Source: Nocardia amamiensis
GTDB lineage: Bacteria > Actinomycetota > Actinomycetes > Mycobacteriales > Mycobacteriaceae
Length of the DNA stretch: 64,000 nt
Assembly: GCF_015477605.1 (NCBI RefSeq)
Contig: NZ_JADLQX010000002.1
Span: 62,001 to 126,000, forward strand
Direction: 5' to 3'
The stretch's first letter is position 1, and each line of letters starts with the position of its first letter. The notes under the pieces were generated by a model. The model saw only the letters and a list, made by a program, of their open reading frames with translations. It was not told the origin of the DNA and made no database searches. This document shows, piece by piece, positions 28,454 through 36,623 of the stretch. A program made the position numbers and the translations under genes.

Positions 28454-28579
28454 TCACTGCCGCGCACCCTCCACTTCGATCACGACGGGTTGGGCGCACC
28501 GTGCCTGCTCGCGCACACTGAGCGCGCGGATGATCAGCGCGCAGCAGACGAATCCGACGACAATCGCGACTGCCGACAT
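28454..28579 (-). CDS. Putative 41-residue membrane microprotein upstream of kdpD
   Basis: A short frame starting MSAVAIVVGFVCCALIIRAL: one hydrophobic helix of about 17 residues with a Cys pair, then a charged segment (SVREQARCAQ) and an acidic end. An AGAGAGGA ribosome site 6 bases upstream of the ATG and the clean helix make translation credible. It ends 89 bases before kdpD on the same strand, so it would be the first gene of the kdpDE transcript. I know no named family; a KdpF-like accessory or sensor-modulating peptide is only a guess. Confidence 0.45.
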   Translation of the reverse strand: MSAVAIVVGFVCCALIIRALSVREQARCAQPVVIEVEGARQ

Positions 28580-28687
28580 GACGATCCTCTCTTCCCTCCC
28601 CGGCGGATGACCCCGGGCGTGCTGGAGCCGTCTCCGGCCTTCCACTTCTACCTTCGTAGCGGGCGCCGACCTCGATCTTTACGGTGT

Positions 28688-28746
28688 GTTGACAGTTCGG
28701 CCGCGTACTTTGACGCGATACTTGCGGCCTTGTCCGGCGTGTCAAC
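28688..28746. promoter_or_regulatory. Inverted GTTGACA repeats in the kdp divergent control region
   Basis: GTTGACA at 28688-28694 faces TGTCAAC at 28740-28746. On their own strands both read GTTGACA-N3-CGG, so the likeness extends past the hexamer. Each TTGACA can serve as a -35 box, one toward kdpF and one toward the kdpD side; no clear -10 box stands at the standard distance. The region is the natural site for KdpE control. Confidence 0.45.
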
Positions 28747-28870
28747 GAACCGCAAATGCCGAGCACCGGGGCGTCAAGAAGTCGTCAGGAAGCGATCGCG
28801 GCCGCCGCGTGGACGCTTCACTTGCTCTGATGCGCCGAAGCGTCGGCGCGCGGATGGAGGTTGACGAGTC

Positions 28871-28954
28871 ATGTCGGTCGTCGTGTTCACGGCGCTCACC
28901 GTCGCGGTGTTCGCGCTGTTGGGACTGGTGCAGCGCGGGGTGGAGAAGCTGTGA
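28871..28954 (+). CDS. 27-residue membrane microprotein preceding kdpF
   Basis: A short frame starting MSVVVFTALTVAVFALLGL with one hydrophobic helix and a basic end (QRGVEKL). It begins 10 bases after a GGAGG site and its stop overlaps the kdpF start (GTGA), strong signs of a real, translationally coupled gene. Similar short frames before kdpF occur, as I recall, in other actinobacteria. It is not KdpF itself, which follows. Role unknown; it may sit beside KdpA in the membrane. Confidence 0.65.
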   Translation: MSVVVFTALTVAVFALLGLVQRGVEKL

Positions 28955-29037
28955 CCGCGAATCTGATCGGTCTGGTTCTCGCTGCCGGTGTCGCGGTCTA
29001 CCTGGTCGCCGCGCTGCTGTTCCCCGAGAGGTTCTGA
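28951..29037 (+). CDS. kdpF: Potassium-transporting ATPase subunit KdpF
   Basis: A 28-residue single-helix peptide (TANLIGLVLAAGVAVYLVAAL, then LFPERF). The YL-x-AAL-x-FPE-x-F ending is the KdpF signature (E. coli: YLLYALLKPEKF). It stabilises the KdpABC complex in the membrane. Start GTG 28951 overlaps the preceding microprotein's stop, and kdpA starts at the next base after its own stop. Confidence 0.88.
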   Translation: MTANLIGLVLAAGVAVYLVAALLFPERF

Positions 29038-30708
29038 GTGAGCACGACAACCGCGGGGATCGCCTTCGTGGCCTCCCTGATACTGGCGCTCGCGTTGGTG
29101 CATGTACCGCTGGGCGACTACATGTACCGGGTCTACAACGGCCGCAAGCATTCTCGCGTCGAGCGCGTCGTCTATCGCGCGATCGGCGCGCAGCCCGAGG
29201 TCGAGCAGACGTGGCCGGTGTACGCGCGCAGCGTGCTGGCCTTCTCGGCCGCCGGCATCCTGTTGCTGTTCTTCTTCCAACTGGTGCAAGGCAAACTGCC
29301 GCTGCACCTGAACGACCCGGCCACCGAGATGACGCCGGCGCTGGCCTGGAACACCGCCGTCAGCTTCGTGACGAACACGAACTGGCAGAACTACTCCGGC
29401 GAATCGACCCAGGGCCACCTGGTGCAGATGGCCGGGCTCGCGGTGCAGAACTTCGTCTCCGCGGCGGTCGGCATGGCGGTGGCGGTCGCGCTGGTGCGCG
29501 GGTTCGCCCGCAAGCACACCGGGGATCTCGGCAACTTCTGGGTGGACCTGGTGCGCGGCACGCTGCGCATCCTGCTGCCGATCGCATTCGTGTTCGCGAT
29601 CGTGCTGGTCGCGGGTGGCGCGATCCAGAACTTCCACGTGTACGACCAGGTGGCGCAGACGCTGAACGGCTCCCAGCAGACCATTCCGGGCGGCCCGGTG
29701 GCCAGCCAGGAGGCGATCAAGGACCTGGGCACCAATGGCGGCGGCTTCTACAACGTCAACTCGGCGCACCCGTTCGAGAACCCGGCCTCGTGGACCAACT
29801 GGGTGGAGATCTTCCTGCTGTTGGTGATCAGCTTCTCGCTGCCGCGCACCTTCGGCCGGATGATCGGCAGCCGCAAGCAGGGTTTCGCGATCGTCGCGGT
29901 GATGGGGACGATCGCACTGATCAGCGTGACGCTGACCAACCTGTTCCAGCTCCAGCACCACGGGACCGTGCCGACCGCGATCGGCGCGTCGATGGAAGGC
30001 GTGGAACAGCGCTTCGGCGTGGCGAATTCGGCTACCTTCGCCGCCTCGACCACGCTGACCTCGACCGGCTCGGTCGACTCGTTCCACGACTCCTACACCA
30101 GCCTCGGCGGCCTGATGCTGTTGTTCAACATGCAACTCGGTGAGGTCGCGCCGGGCGGTGTGGGGTCGGGCCTGTACGGCATGCTGATCCTGGCCGTGAT
30201 CACGGTATTCGTGGCGGGCCTCATGGTCGGGCGCACACCGGAGTACGTCGGCAAGAAGATCACGCCGCGCGAGATCAAGCTCGCCGCGTCGTACTTTCTG
30301 ATCAGTCCGCTGATCGTGCTGGTCGGCACGGCCACGGCAATGGCGCTGCCCGGGCAACGGGCGGGCATGGCCAACTCCGGGCCGCACGGCCTGTCGGAGG
30401 TGCTGTATGCCTTCACCTCGGCGGCCAACAACAACGGCTCGGCGTTCGCGGGCCTGACCGGCAACACCGAGTGGTACAACACCGCCCTCGGCCTCGCCAT
30501 GGTCTTCGGCCGCTTCCTGCCGATCATCTTCGTGCTCGCGCTGGCCGGTTCGCTGGCGCAGCAAGGCACCACTCCCGAGTCGATCGGCACCTTGCCGACG
30601 CACCGGCCGCAGTTCGTCGGCATGGTCGTCGGTGTGACGGTGATCCTGGTCGCGCTCACCTTCCTGCCCGTGCTCGCGCTCGGGCCGCTCGCCGAAGGAA
30701 TCCACTGA
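29038..30708 (+). CDS. kdpA: Potassium-transporting ATPase, K+-channel subunit KdpA
   Basis: The K+-selective channel-like subunit of the KdpFABC P-type pump. The 556 residues hold about ten helices and the four filter regions, including [33 protein letters not shown], a Leu-rich [23 protein letters not shown] loop and [16 protein letters not shown]. The start is a GTG directly after the kdpF stop. Length and order are as in other Kdp operons. Confidence 0.97.
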   Translation: MSTTTAGIAFVASLILALALVHVPLGDYMYRVYNGRKHSRVERVVYRAIGAQPEVEQTWPVYARSVLAFSAAGILLLFFFQLVQGKLPLHLNDPATEMTPALAWNTAVSFVTNTNWQNYSGESTQGHLVQMAGLAVQNFVSAAVGMAVAVALVRGFARKHTGDLGNFWVDLVRGTLRILLPIAFVFAIVLVAGGAIQNFHVYDQVAQTLNGSQQTIPGGPVASQEAIKDLGTNGGGFYNVNSAHPFENPASWTNWVEIFLLLVISFSLPRTFGRMIGSRKQGFAIVAVMGTIALISVTLTNLFQLQHHGTVPTAIGASMEGVEQRFGVANSATFAASTTLTSTGSVDSFHDSYTSLGGLMLLFNMQLGEVAPGGVGSGLYGMLILAVITVFVAGLMVGRTPEYVGKKITPREIKLAASYFLISPLIVLVGTATAMALPGQRAGMANSGPHGLSEVLYAFTSAANNNGSAFAGLTGNTEWYNTALGLAMVFGRFLPIIFVLALAGSLAQQGTTPESIGTLPTHRPQFVGMVVGVTVILVALTFLPVLALGPLAEGIH

Positions 30709-30709
30709 C

Positions 30710-32866
30710 ATGGCCGGTCCCGTCATCGAAAAGAACGTCTCGGCGGAGGCCGAACACCAGAAGCCGCTGCGGGGCAAGGGCGTCCAGGCCGGGGTGCTCG
30801 ACCCCAAAATGCTGCTGACCTCGTTGCCGGACGCGGTCCGCAAGCTCGACCCGCGCACCCTGTGGCGCAACCCGGTCATGCTGATCGTCGAACTGGGCGC
30901 GGTGTGGTCGACCATCCTCGCGCTGGTGGATCCGAGCTTCTTCGCCTGGGCGATCGTCGTGTGGCTGTGGCTGACGGTGATCTTCGCCAACCTGGCCGAG
31001 GCAGTCGCCGAAGGCCGGGGCAAGGCGCAGGCCGACACGCTCCGCAAGGCCAAGACCGACACGGTCGCGCGGCGGCTGGTGGACTGGTCGCCGGGCGGGC
31101 GGGTCGTCGAAGAGCGGGTCGCCGCACCGGAACTGCGCCCAGGTGATCACGTCGTGGTCGAAGCAGGCCAGGTCATCCCTGGCGACGGCGACGTGGTGGA
31201 AGGCATCGCCTCCGTGGACGAGTCGGCGATCACCGGTGAGTCGGCTCCCGTGATCCGGGAGTCCGGCGGCGACCGTTCCGCGGTCACCGGTGGTACCACC
31301 GTGCTGTCGGACCGGATCGTCGTGCGAATCACCCAGGAGCCGGGCCAGAGCTTCATCGACAAGATGATCGCCCTGGTCGAAGGCGCGAGCAGGCAGAAGA
31401 CGCCGAACGAGATCGCGCTGAACATCCTGCTGGCGGCGCTGACCATCATCTTCGTCTTCGCCGTCGCGACACTGCAGCCGCTGGCGATCTTCAGCAAAGC
31501 GAACAACCCCGGGGTGCCGGACAGCTCAGCGCTGGACGTGCACGGCGTCACCGGCATCGTGCTGGTCTCGCTGCTGGTCTGCCTGATCCCGACGACCATC
31601 GGCGCGCTGTTGTCGGCCATCGGCATCGCGGGCATGGACCGCCTCGTGCAGCGCAACGTGCTCGCCATGTCCGGCCGTGCCGTCGAGGCAGCGGGCGACG
31701 TGAACACGCTGCTGCTGGACAAGACCGGCACCATCACCCTCGGCAACCGCCAGGCCTCGGACTTCGTCCCGGTGCCCGGCGTGAGCAAGGACGAATTGGC
31801 CGACGCCGCACAACTGTCCAGCCTCGCCGACGAGACGCCGGAGGGCCGCTCCATCGTCGTTTACGCCAAGCTGGCCCACGGGCTGCGGGAACGGACGCCG
31901 GGCGAGCTGACCCACGCGCACTGGGTCGAGTTCACCGCGCAGACCCGGATGTCGGGTGTCGACCTGGACGGCCGCCAGTTGCGCAAAGGCGCGGCGAGCG
32001 CGGTCACCGAATGGGTGCGTGCCAAGGGCGGTGCGGTGCCCGACGAACTCGGCGCGACCGTCGACGGCATCTCCGCCGCGGGCGGCACGCCGCTGGTCGT
32101 GGGCCAAGTCACCGACGGCGCGGCCCGGGTGCTCGGCGTAATCCACCTCAAGGACGTCGTGAAGCAGGGCATGCGGGAGCGATTCGACGAGATGCGCCGG
32201 ATGGGCATCCGCACCGTGATGATCACCGGCGACAATCCGTTGACGGCCAAGGCCATCGCGGACGAGGCTGGGGTGGACGACTTCCTCGCCGAGGCGACGC
32301 CGGAGGACAAGCTCGCACTGATCAAGAAGGAGCAGGACGGTGGGCGGCTGGTCGCGATGACCGGTGACGGCACCAACGACGCGCCCGCCCTGGCCCAGGC
32401 CGACGTGGGCGTGGCGATGAACACCGGCACTTCGGCGGCCAAAGAAGCGGGCAACATGGTCGACCTGGACTCCGATCCGACCAAGTTGATCGAGATCGTC
32501 GAGATCGGCAAGCAGTTGCTGATCACTCGCGGCGCGCTCACCACGTTCTCCATCGCCAACGACATCGCCAAGTACTTCGCGATCATTCCCGCGTTGTTCG
32601 TGACGCTGTTCCCCGGGCTGGACCTGCTCAACATCATGCGGCTGGCCAGCCCGCAGTCGGCGATTCTGTCCGCGGTCATCTTCAACGCCCTAGTCATCGT
32701 CGCGTTGATCCCGCTGGCGCTGCGCGGCGTGCGCTACCGGCCGTCGAACGCCTCGAAGTTGTTGAGCCGCAACCTGACCCGGTACGGGCTCGGCGGCATC
32801 ATCGCGCCGTTCCTCGGCATCAAACTCATCGACCTCGTGGTCCAATTCCTCCCCGGGATGTCCTGA
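30710..32866 (+). CDS. kdpB: Potassium-transporting ATPase, catalytic subunit KdpB
   Basis: P-type ATPase subunit energising K+ uptake. The 718 residues are slightly longer than in E. coli because of an N-terminal extension. Actuator motif: [15 protein letters not shown]. Phosphorylation site: [13 protein letters not shown], with Asp about 337. Nucleotide-binding domain: [16 protein letters not shown] with the KGA loop. Hinge: [25 protein letters not shown]. The TGES Ser that is phosphorylated to switch off the E. coli pump is conserved here. It starts 1 base after kdpA and ends 1 base before kdpC. Confidence 0.97.
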   Translation: MAGPVIEKNVSAEAEHQKPLRGKGVQAGVLDPKMLLTSLPDAVRKLDPRTLWRNPVMLIVELGAVWSTILALVDPSFFAWAIVVWLWLTVIFANLAEAVAEGRGKAQADTLRKAKTDTVARRLVDWSPGGRVVEERVAAPELRPGDHVVVEAGQVIPGDGDVVEGIASVDESAITGESAPVIRESGGDRSAVTGGTTVLSDRIVVRITQEPGQSFIDKMIALVEGASRQKTPNEIALNILLAALTIIFVFAVATLQPLAIFSKANNPGVPDSSALDVHGVTGIVLVSLLVCLIPTTIGALLSAIGIAGMDRLVQRNVLAMSGRAVEAAGDVNTLLLDKTGTITLGNRQASDFVPVPGVSKDELADAAQLSSLADETPEGRSIVVYAKLAHGLRERTPGELTHAHWVEFTAQTRMSGVDLDGRQLRKGAASAVTEWVRAKGGAVPDELGATVDGISAAGGTPLVVGQVTDGAARVLGVIHLKDVVKQGMRERFDEMRRMGIRTVMITGDNPLTAKAIADEAGVDDFLAEATPEDKLALIKKEQDGGRLVAMTGDGTNDAPALAQADVGVAMNTGTSAAKEAGNMVDLDSDPTKLIEIVEIGKQLLITRGALTTFSIANDIAKYFAIIPALFVTLFPGLDLLNIMRLASPQSAILSAVIFNALVIVALIPLALRGVRYRPSNASKLLSRNLTRYGLGGIIAPFLGIKLIDLVVQFLPGMS

Positions 32867-32867
32867 C

Positions 32868-33737
32868 ATGCGCTATTCGACCTGGATCCGGCAACATCTC
32901 GCCGCGCTGCGCGCGCTGCTCGTGCTCACGGCGATCACCGGAATCGTCTATCCGCTCGCGGTTTTCGCGGTCGCGCAGCTGCCCGGATTGCGTGAGAAGG
33001 CAGACGGCTCGCTGCTCGACGCGAACGCGACGACCGTGGGCTCCAGCCTGATCGGCCAGTCGTTCACCGACGCCGACGGCGCCGCTCTGGTGCAGTACTT
33101 CCAGAGCCGTCCGTCCGCCGCAGGCGACGGGTACGACCCGCTGTCCACCGCGGCGAGCAACCTCGGCCCGGAGGACATCGTCGACACCGAGTCGCGCGAG
33201 AGCCTGCTGACCCAGGTGTGCGCCCGGAGCAAGGAGGTCGGCGACCGTGAGGGCGTCGACGGCAGCCGTCCGTTCTGCACGAAAGAAGGGGTGGGCGCGG
33301 TGCTCTCGGTGATCGGCCCACGTGACGCCGGCGGAGACGTGTCGCGTCCGGTGCAGGTGGTCAGCGTGAACGAGGCGTGCCCGGCGAAGCCATTCCTCGA
33401 CGCCTACCGCGGCGTGCGGGTCGAATGCGCCGAGCCCGGCCAGGACTACTCGGTCGGCCGCATCGTGCCGATCCACGGCGACGCCCCCGTCGGCCCGGCG
33501 GTGCCCGCGGACGCCGTCACGGCGAGCGGCAGCGGGCTGGACCCGCATATCTCCCCGGAGTACGCGGCCATCCAGGTGGCTCGTGTCGCGAAGGCGCGCG
33601 GGGTCTCCGAGGAGCAGGTGCGCGATGTGGTGGACGAGCACACGAGCGGGCGGGCTCTGCAGTTCCTGGGTGAGCCGCGCGTCGATGTCCTTCAGCTGAA
33701 CCTGGAGCTCGACCACCGCTATCCGTACCGCGGCTGA
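32868..33737 (+). CDS. kdpC: Potassium-transporting ATPase subunit KdpC, long form
   Basis: The stabilising subunit of the Kdp pump, with one N-terminal helix ([23 protein letters not shown]) and an outer domain. The conserved parts are present: [35 protein letters not shown] and the end [31 protein letters not shown]. Between them, about residues 118-212, lies an insert missing from the roughly 190-residue E. coli and M. tuberculosis proteins; total length is 289. All four Cys (118, 137, 171, 187) lie in this insert region, so disulfides are possible in the oxidising outer space. Confidence 0.93.
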   Translation: MRYSTWIRQHLAALRALLVLTAITGIVYPLAVFAVAQLPGLREKADGSLLDANATTVGSSLIGQSFTDADGAALVQYFQSRPSAAGDGYDPLSTAASNLGPEDIVDTESRESLLTQVCARSKEVGDREGVDGSRPFCTKEGVGAVLSVIGPRDAGGDVSRPVQVVSVNEACPAKPFLDAYRGVRVECAEPGQDYSVGRIVPIHGDAPVGPAVPADAVTASGSGLDPHISPEYAAIQVARVAKARGVSEEQVRDVVDEHTSGRALQFLGEPRVDVLQLNLELDHRYPYRG

Positions 33738-33743
33738 TCGACT

Positions 33744-33777
33744 CCCTCCGCCGGGCGCGCCCGCGCCCGGCGGAGGG
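33744..33777 (+). terminator. Terminator of the kdpFABC operon
   Basis: A perfect 16-bp GC-rich inverted repeat (33744-33759 with 33762-33777) starts 6 bases after the kdpC stop. No U-run follows, as is common in high-GC bacteria. The 170 bases between it and the metallo-hydrolase gene hold nothing else I recognise. Confidence 0.85.
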
Positions 33778-33951
33778 GCGGATCCCTGTCGGCCTCGAAG
33801 CCTTTGCGTACTGATCGTTGAGGACGCTCGGTTTTGTAGGTATCGGCCGCGTAGGCGCGACAGGGGACCGCGCTGATGGCTGTGAGCGGGGCCCGAGCCG
33901 CGAAAACCTCCCGGCGGACGACCGCGGGCGATGCCGTGTCGCCCGCGGTCG

Positions 33952-34578
33952 TCAGTGGCCGCGGGCGATCCAGTCGGCCAGTCCGGGTTTCTCGGCGCCG
34001 ATGGTGGTGGAGTCGCCGTGTCCGGTGTACACCGTGGTCTCCTCCGGGAGTGTCAGCAGCCGATCTCGGATCGACTCGATGATCGTGCCGAAATCCGAGA
34101 ACGAGCGACCGGTCGCGCCGGGTCCGCCGGAGAACAGGGTGTCGCCGGTGAATACGGCCTTCGCCTCCGGTACGTGCAGCGAGACGGATCCGGGGGAGTG
34201 GCCAGGGGTGTGCAGGACATGGATTTCGGTGTCCGCCAGAGGAATCCGCTCGCCGTCCGCGAGTGGGCGATACGCGGCGTCCGGATGGGTCATGCGCCAG
34301 AGTGGCTCGTCGCCGGGGTGCAGCAGGATCGGTGCGTCCAAGCGCTCGGCGAGTTCGGGAGCGACCGTCACGTGGTCGTTGTGCCCGTGGGTGCACACGA
34401 TCGCGCGGACGGCCCGGCCCGCCACCGCCGCCACGATCGGATCGGCGTCGTGCGCGGCGTCGATCACGACCACCTCGGCGTCGTCGCCGACCAGCCAGAC
34501 GTTGTTGTCCACATCCCAGGTGCCGCCGTCCAGGGTGAAGGTGCCCGAGGTGACCACACGGTCGATGCGAGCGGTCAC
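33952..34578 (-). CDS. MBL-fold metallo-hydrolase partner of mscR
   Basis: A 208-residue metallo-beta-lactamase-fold hydrolase of glyoxalase II type. The metal ligands are in [16 protein letters not shown] (HxHxDH), [12 protein letters not shown] (His), [17 protein letters not shown] (Asp) and [11 protein letters not shown] (His). It overlaps mscR by 4 bases, the same pairing as Rv2260 with Rv2259 (mscR) in M. tuberculosis. It probably hydrolyses the S-formyl or other thioester of mycothiol formed by MscR; this role is inferred from position. Confidence 0.85.
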   Translation of the reverse strand: MTARIDRVVTSGTFTLDGGTWDVDNNVWLVGDDAEVVVIDAAHDADPIVAAVAGRAVRAIVCTHGHNDHVTVAPELAERLDAPILLHPGDEPLWRMTHPDAAYRPLADGERIPLADTEIHVLHTPGHSPGSVSLHVPEAKAVFTGDTLFSGGPGATGRSFSDFGTIIESIRDRLLTLPEETTVYTGHGDSTTIGAEKPGLADWIARGH

Positions 34579-35660
34579 CAGACCACCACCGAGCGCAGCA
34601 CGTCACCGGTGTGCATCTTGTTGAAAGCGTGCTCCACCTCGTCGAGTCCGATGCGTTCGGTGACGAAGCGGTCCAGCGGCAGGCGGCCCTGGCGGTACAG
34701 ATCGATCAGGGCGGGGAAGTCGCGTTCCGGCAAACAGTCGCCATACCAGGAGGATTTCAGCGCGCCGCCGCGGGAGAACAGGTCGAGCAGCGGCATCTCG
34801 ATGACCATGTCCGGGGTCGGCACGCCGACGAGGACGACCGTGCCCGCCAGGTCGCGGCCGTAGAACGCCTGCTTCCAGGTCTCCGGCCGGCCGACCGCGT
34901 CGATGACGACGTCGGCGCCCCAGCCGCCGGTGTACTCCTGGATCTTCTGCACCACGTCCTCCGTGGTCGCGTCGACGGTGTGCGTGGCCCCGAATTCGTT
35001 GGCCCACGACAGCTTCCGGGCGTCCCGGTCGACCGCGATGATGGTCTTCGCTCCGGCTAGGCGTGCACCGGCGATCGCCGCGTCCCCGACGCCACCGCAG
35101 CCGATCACCGCGACAGTGTCGCCGCGTGACACGTTGCCGGTGTGCATCGCCGCACCCAAGCCCGCCATCACGCCGCAGCCGAGCAGCCCCGCCACCGCCG
35201 GGTCGGCTTCCGGGTCGATCTTGGTGCACTGGCCTTCGTGTACCAGGGTCTTGTCCACGAACGCGCCGATACCGAGGGCGGGCGTCAGTTCGGTGGCGTC
35301 GGCGAGCGTCATCTTCTTGCTCGCGTTATCACTCGCGAAGCAGTACCAGGGACGGCCGCGTTTGCATGCTCGGCACTCTCCGCAGACGGCGCGCCAATTG
35401 AGGATCACATAGTCGCCCTGTGTCACGTGGGTGACCGCGGCGCCGACGGTTTCCACCACGCCCGCCGCCTCGTGGCCGAGCAGGAAAGGGAAGTCGTCGG
35501 TGATCCCGCCTTCGCGGTAGTGCAGATCGGTGTGGCAAACCCCGCAGGCCCGCACCCGCACCACCACGTCGTGCGGTCCCGGATCCGGAATCACCACGTC
35601 GACGAGGTCGACCGGTGCGCCTTTGCTCCGGGCCACGATCCCACGCACGGTTTCCGACAT
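34575..35660 (-). CDS. mscR: S-nitrosomycothiol reductase / mycothiol-dependent formaldehyde dehydrogenase
   Basis: Zinc-dependent class III-like alcohol dehydrogenase using mycothiol adducts; detoxifies formaldehyde and nitrosated mycothiol. In its 361 residues, the catalytic zinc site is [15 protein letters not shown] and [10 protein letters not shown]; structural zinc: [18 protein letters not shown] site: [41 protein letters not shown] gives the third catalytic ligand. The ATG at 35660 is set by GGAGG 6 bases upstream. Presence of this gene argues that the host makes mycothiol. Confidence 0.9.
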   Translation of the reverse strand: MSETVRGIVARSKGAPVDLVDVVIPDPGPHDVVVRVRACGVCHTDLHYREGGITDDFPFLLGHEAAGVVETVGAAVTHVTQGDYVILNWRAVCGECRACKRGRPWYCFASDNASKKMTLADATELTPALGIGAFVDKTLVHEGQCTKIDPEADPAVAGLLGCGVMAGLGAAMHTGNVSRGDTVAVIGCGGVGDAAIAGARLAGAKTIIAVDRDARKLSWANEFGATHTVDATTEDVVQKIQEYTGGWGADVVIDAVGRPETWKQAFYGRDLAGTVVLVGVPTPDMVIEMPLLDLFSRGGALKSSWYGDCLPERDFPALIDLYRQGRLPLDRFVTERIGLDEVEHAFNKMHTGDVLRSVVVW

Positions 35661-35790
35661 CTGTGCCTCCTGAGCGAATTCACCGATGGCGCGGTCCGGC
35701 CGCTCGGCGGGCCCGCGAGCTGAACACCTGTCCATACTCCTGTACCCGATGCCGCGAACGCTACCGCCGGGCCGTGCGAAGTCACGCCTT

Positions 35791-35861
35791 TCCGTAGTGG
35801 AAGCCCGAAGAGTTGACATTCCACTTTGGAGGGTTATGCTTGGTTTATATTCCACTATGGA
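35791..35861 (+). promoter_or_regulatory. Promoter with three 11-bp operator-like palindromes before the DUF1707 gene
   Basis: TCCACTTTGGA (35820-35830) and TCCACTATGGA (35851-35861) are exact TCCA-N3-TGGA palindromes. TCCGTAGTGGA at 35791-35801 is the reverse complement of TCCACTACGGA, one base off the pattern. Centres are spaced 29 and 31 bases, about three helix turns. A TTGACA (35813-35818) and TATGCT (35835-35840) with a 16-base spacer form a good promoter into which the second site intrudes; the third covers the expected transcription start. A repressor binding cooperatively is likely; which one is not known. Confidence 0.65.
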
Positions 35862-35887
35862 GCATGGAAACGTCGATAGGACCAGGC

Positions 35888-36313
35888 ATGGACATCTCCA
35901 CCGGCACCCGGGCTTCGAATGCCGAACGCGAGACCGTGGTGCGACTGCTCGGCAGGCACATGGCGGACGGGCGGATCGACGCCGCCGAGTACGACCAGCG
36001 TGTCGCCCAGGTGTACGCCACCACGATCCGTGACGACCTGCGCTCGGTGCTTTCCGATCTGCCCGAGCTCGCCAAGGACGCCGCCGAACCGGCCGGCCCA
36101 CGGCCGCGCATCCCGATCTGGCAGCGCATCGAGGGCGGCACGTGGCTCGGCGTCAGCGTGCTCGTGCTGGTGATCTGGGCCGCGATCTCGGTCGGCGTCG
36201 GAGCGTTCACCTACTTCTGGCCGATGTGGGTGATCGGTCCCTGGGGTGCCGTACTGGCGTTCCGCGTGCTGACCGGCTTCGAGGGCGGTCGTTTCTGCCA
36301 CCGCGCGAGCTGA
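35888..36313 (+). CDS. DUF1707 (SHOCT-like) membrane protein
   Basis: A 141-residue protein. An N-terminal DUF1707 domain ([53 protein letters not shown]) is followed by a linker and two hydrophobic helices ([21 protein letters not shown] and [19 protein letters not shown]). Such proteins are common and uncharacterised in actinobacteria; the DUF1707 part resembles short oligomerisation modules. The ATG at 35888 has AGGA 7 bases upstream; an in-frame ATG at 35864 has its ribosome site too close. It lies divergent from mscR under a strongly operator-marked promoter. Confidence 0.8.
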   Translation: MDISTGTRASNAERETVVRLLGRHMADGRIDAAEYDQRVAQVYATTIRDDLRSVLSDLPELAKDAAEPAGPRPRIPIWQRIEGGTWLGVSVLVLVIWAAISVGVGAFTYFWPMWVIGPWGAVLAFRVLTGFEGGRFCHRAS

Positions 36314-36395
36314 GCCGGATTCGGCGCCGTCATTCGGATCACCCAATGGTGCCGACGAATCCTGCTCTACGTCGTGGACCCATAGCTTCGAAATA

Positions 36396-36608
36396 GCCCG
36401 CCTACCATTGTCTTCCCCTGGCGGTGCTGGGCGCGTCGTGTGCCGTTCCCGGCTTACCTCCCGCAGATGGCCGCAACCCGTCGGCTTCCAGCGTGGTCAA
36501 CCGGCTGTGGTTGCGGTCGGAGCCAGCTGCGGGGCGTTTGTGGGATCGGCGGTAGTCATATGGTGGCTGGCTCTTCGCCTTGCAACCGCCATTTGACTCC
36601 GCTCGATG
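36396..36608 (+). repeat. Dispersed intergenic repeat, copy A
   Basis: About 210 bases that also occur, diverged, at 57288-57500 (same strand) and 57036-57213 (opposite strand). Shared blocks in order: GCCCGCCTACCATTG, GGCGGTGCTGGGCGCGTCG, GTGCCGTTCCCGGCTTACC, GTGGTCAACCGGC, TGTGGTTGCGG, then a hairpin whose arms read GTAGTCATATGGTGG and CCGCCATTTGACTCCGCTCG. The frames inside differ between copies, so it is not a coding repeat. It fills most of the gap between the DUF1707 gene and the Arg-rich protein gene. Confidence 0.75.
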
Positions 36609-36623
36609 CCCGCATCTTGTGTT

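Noticed and set aside
28774..31062. 762-codon minus-strand frame opposite kdpF/kdpA
   Set aside because: Shadow of the kdp genes; the plus-strand reading has the Kdp signatures.
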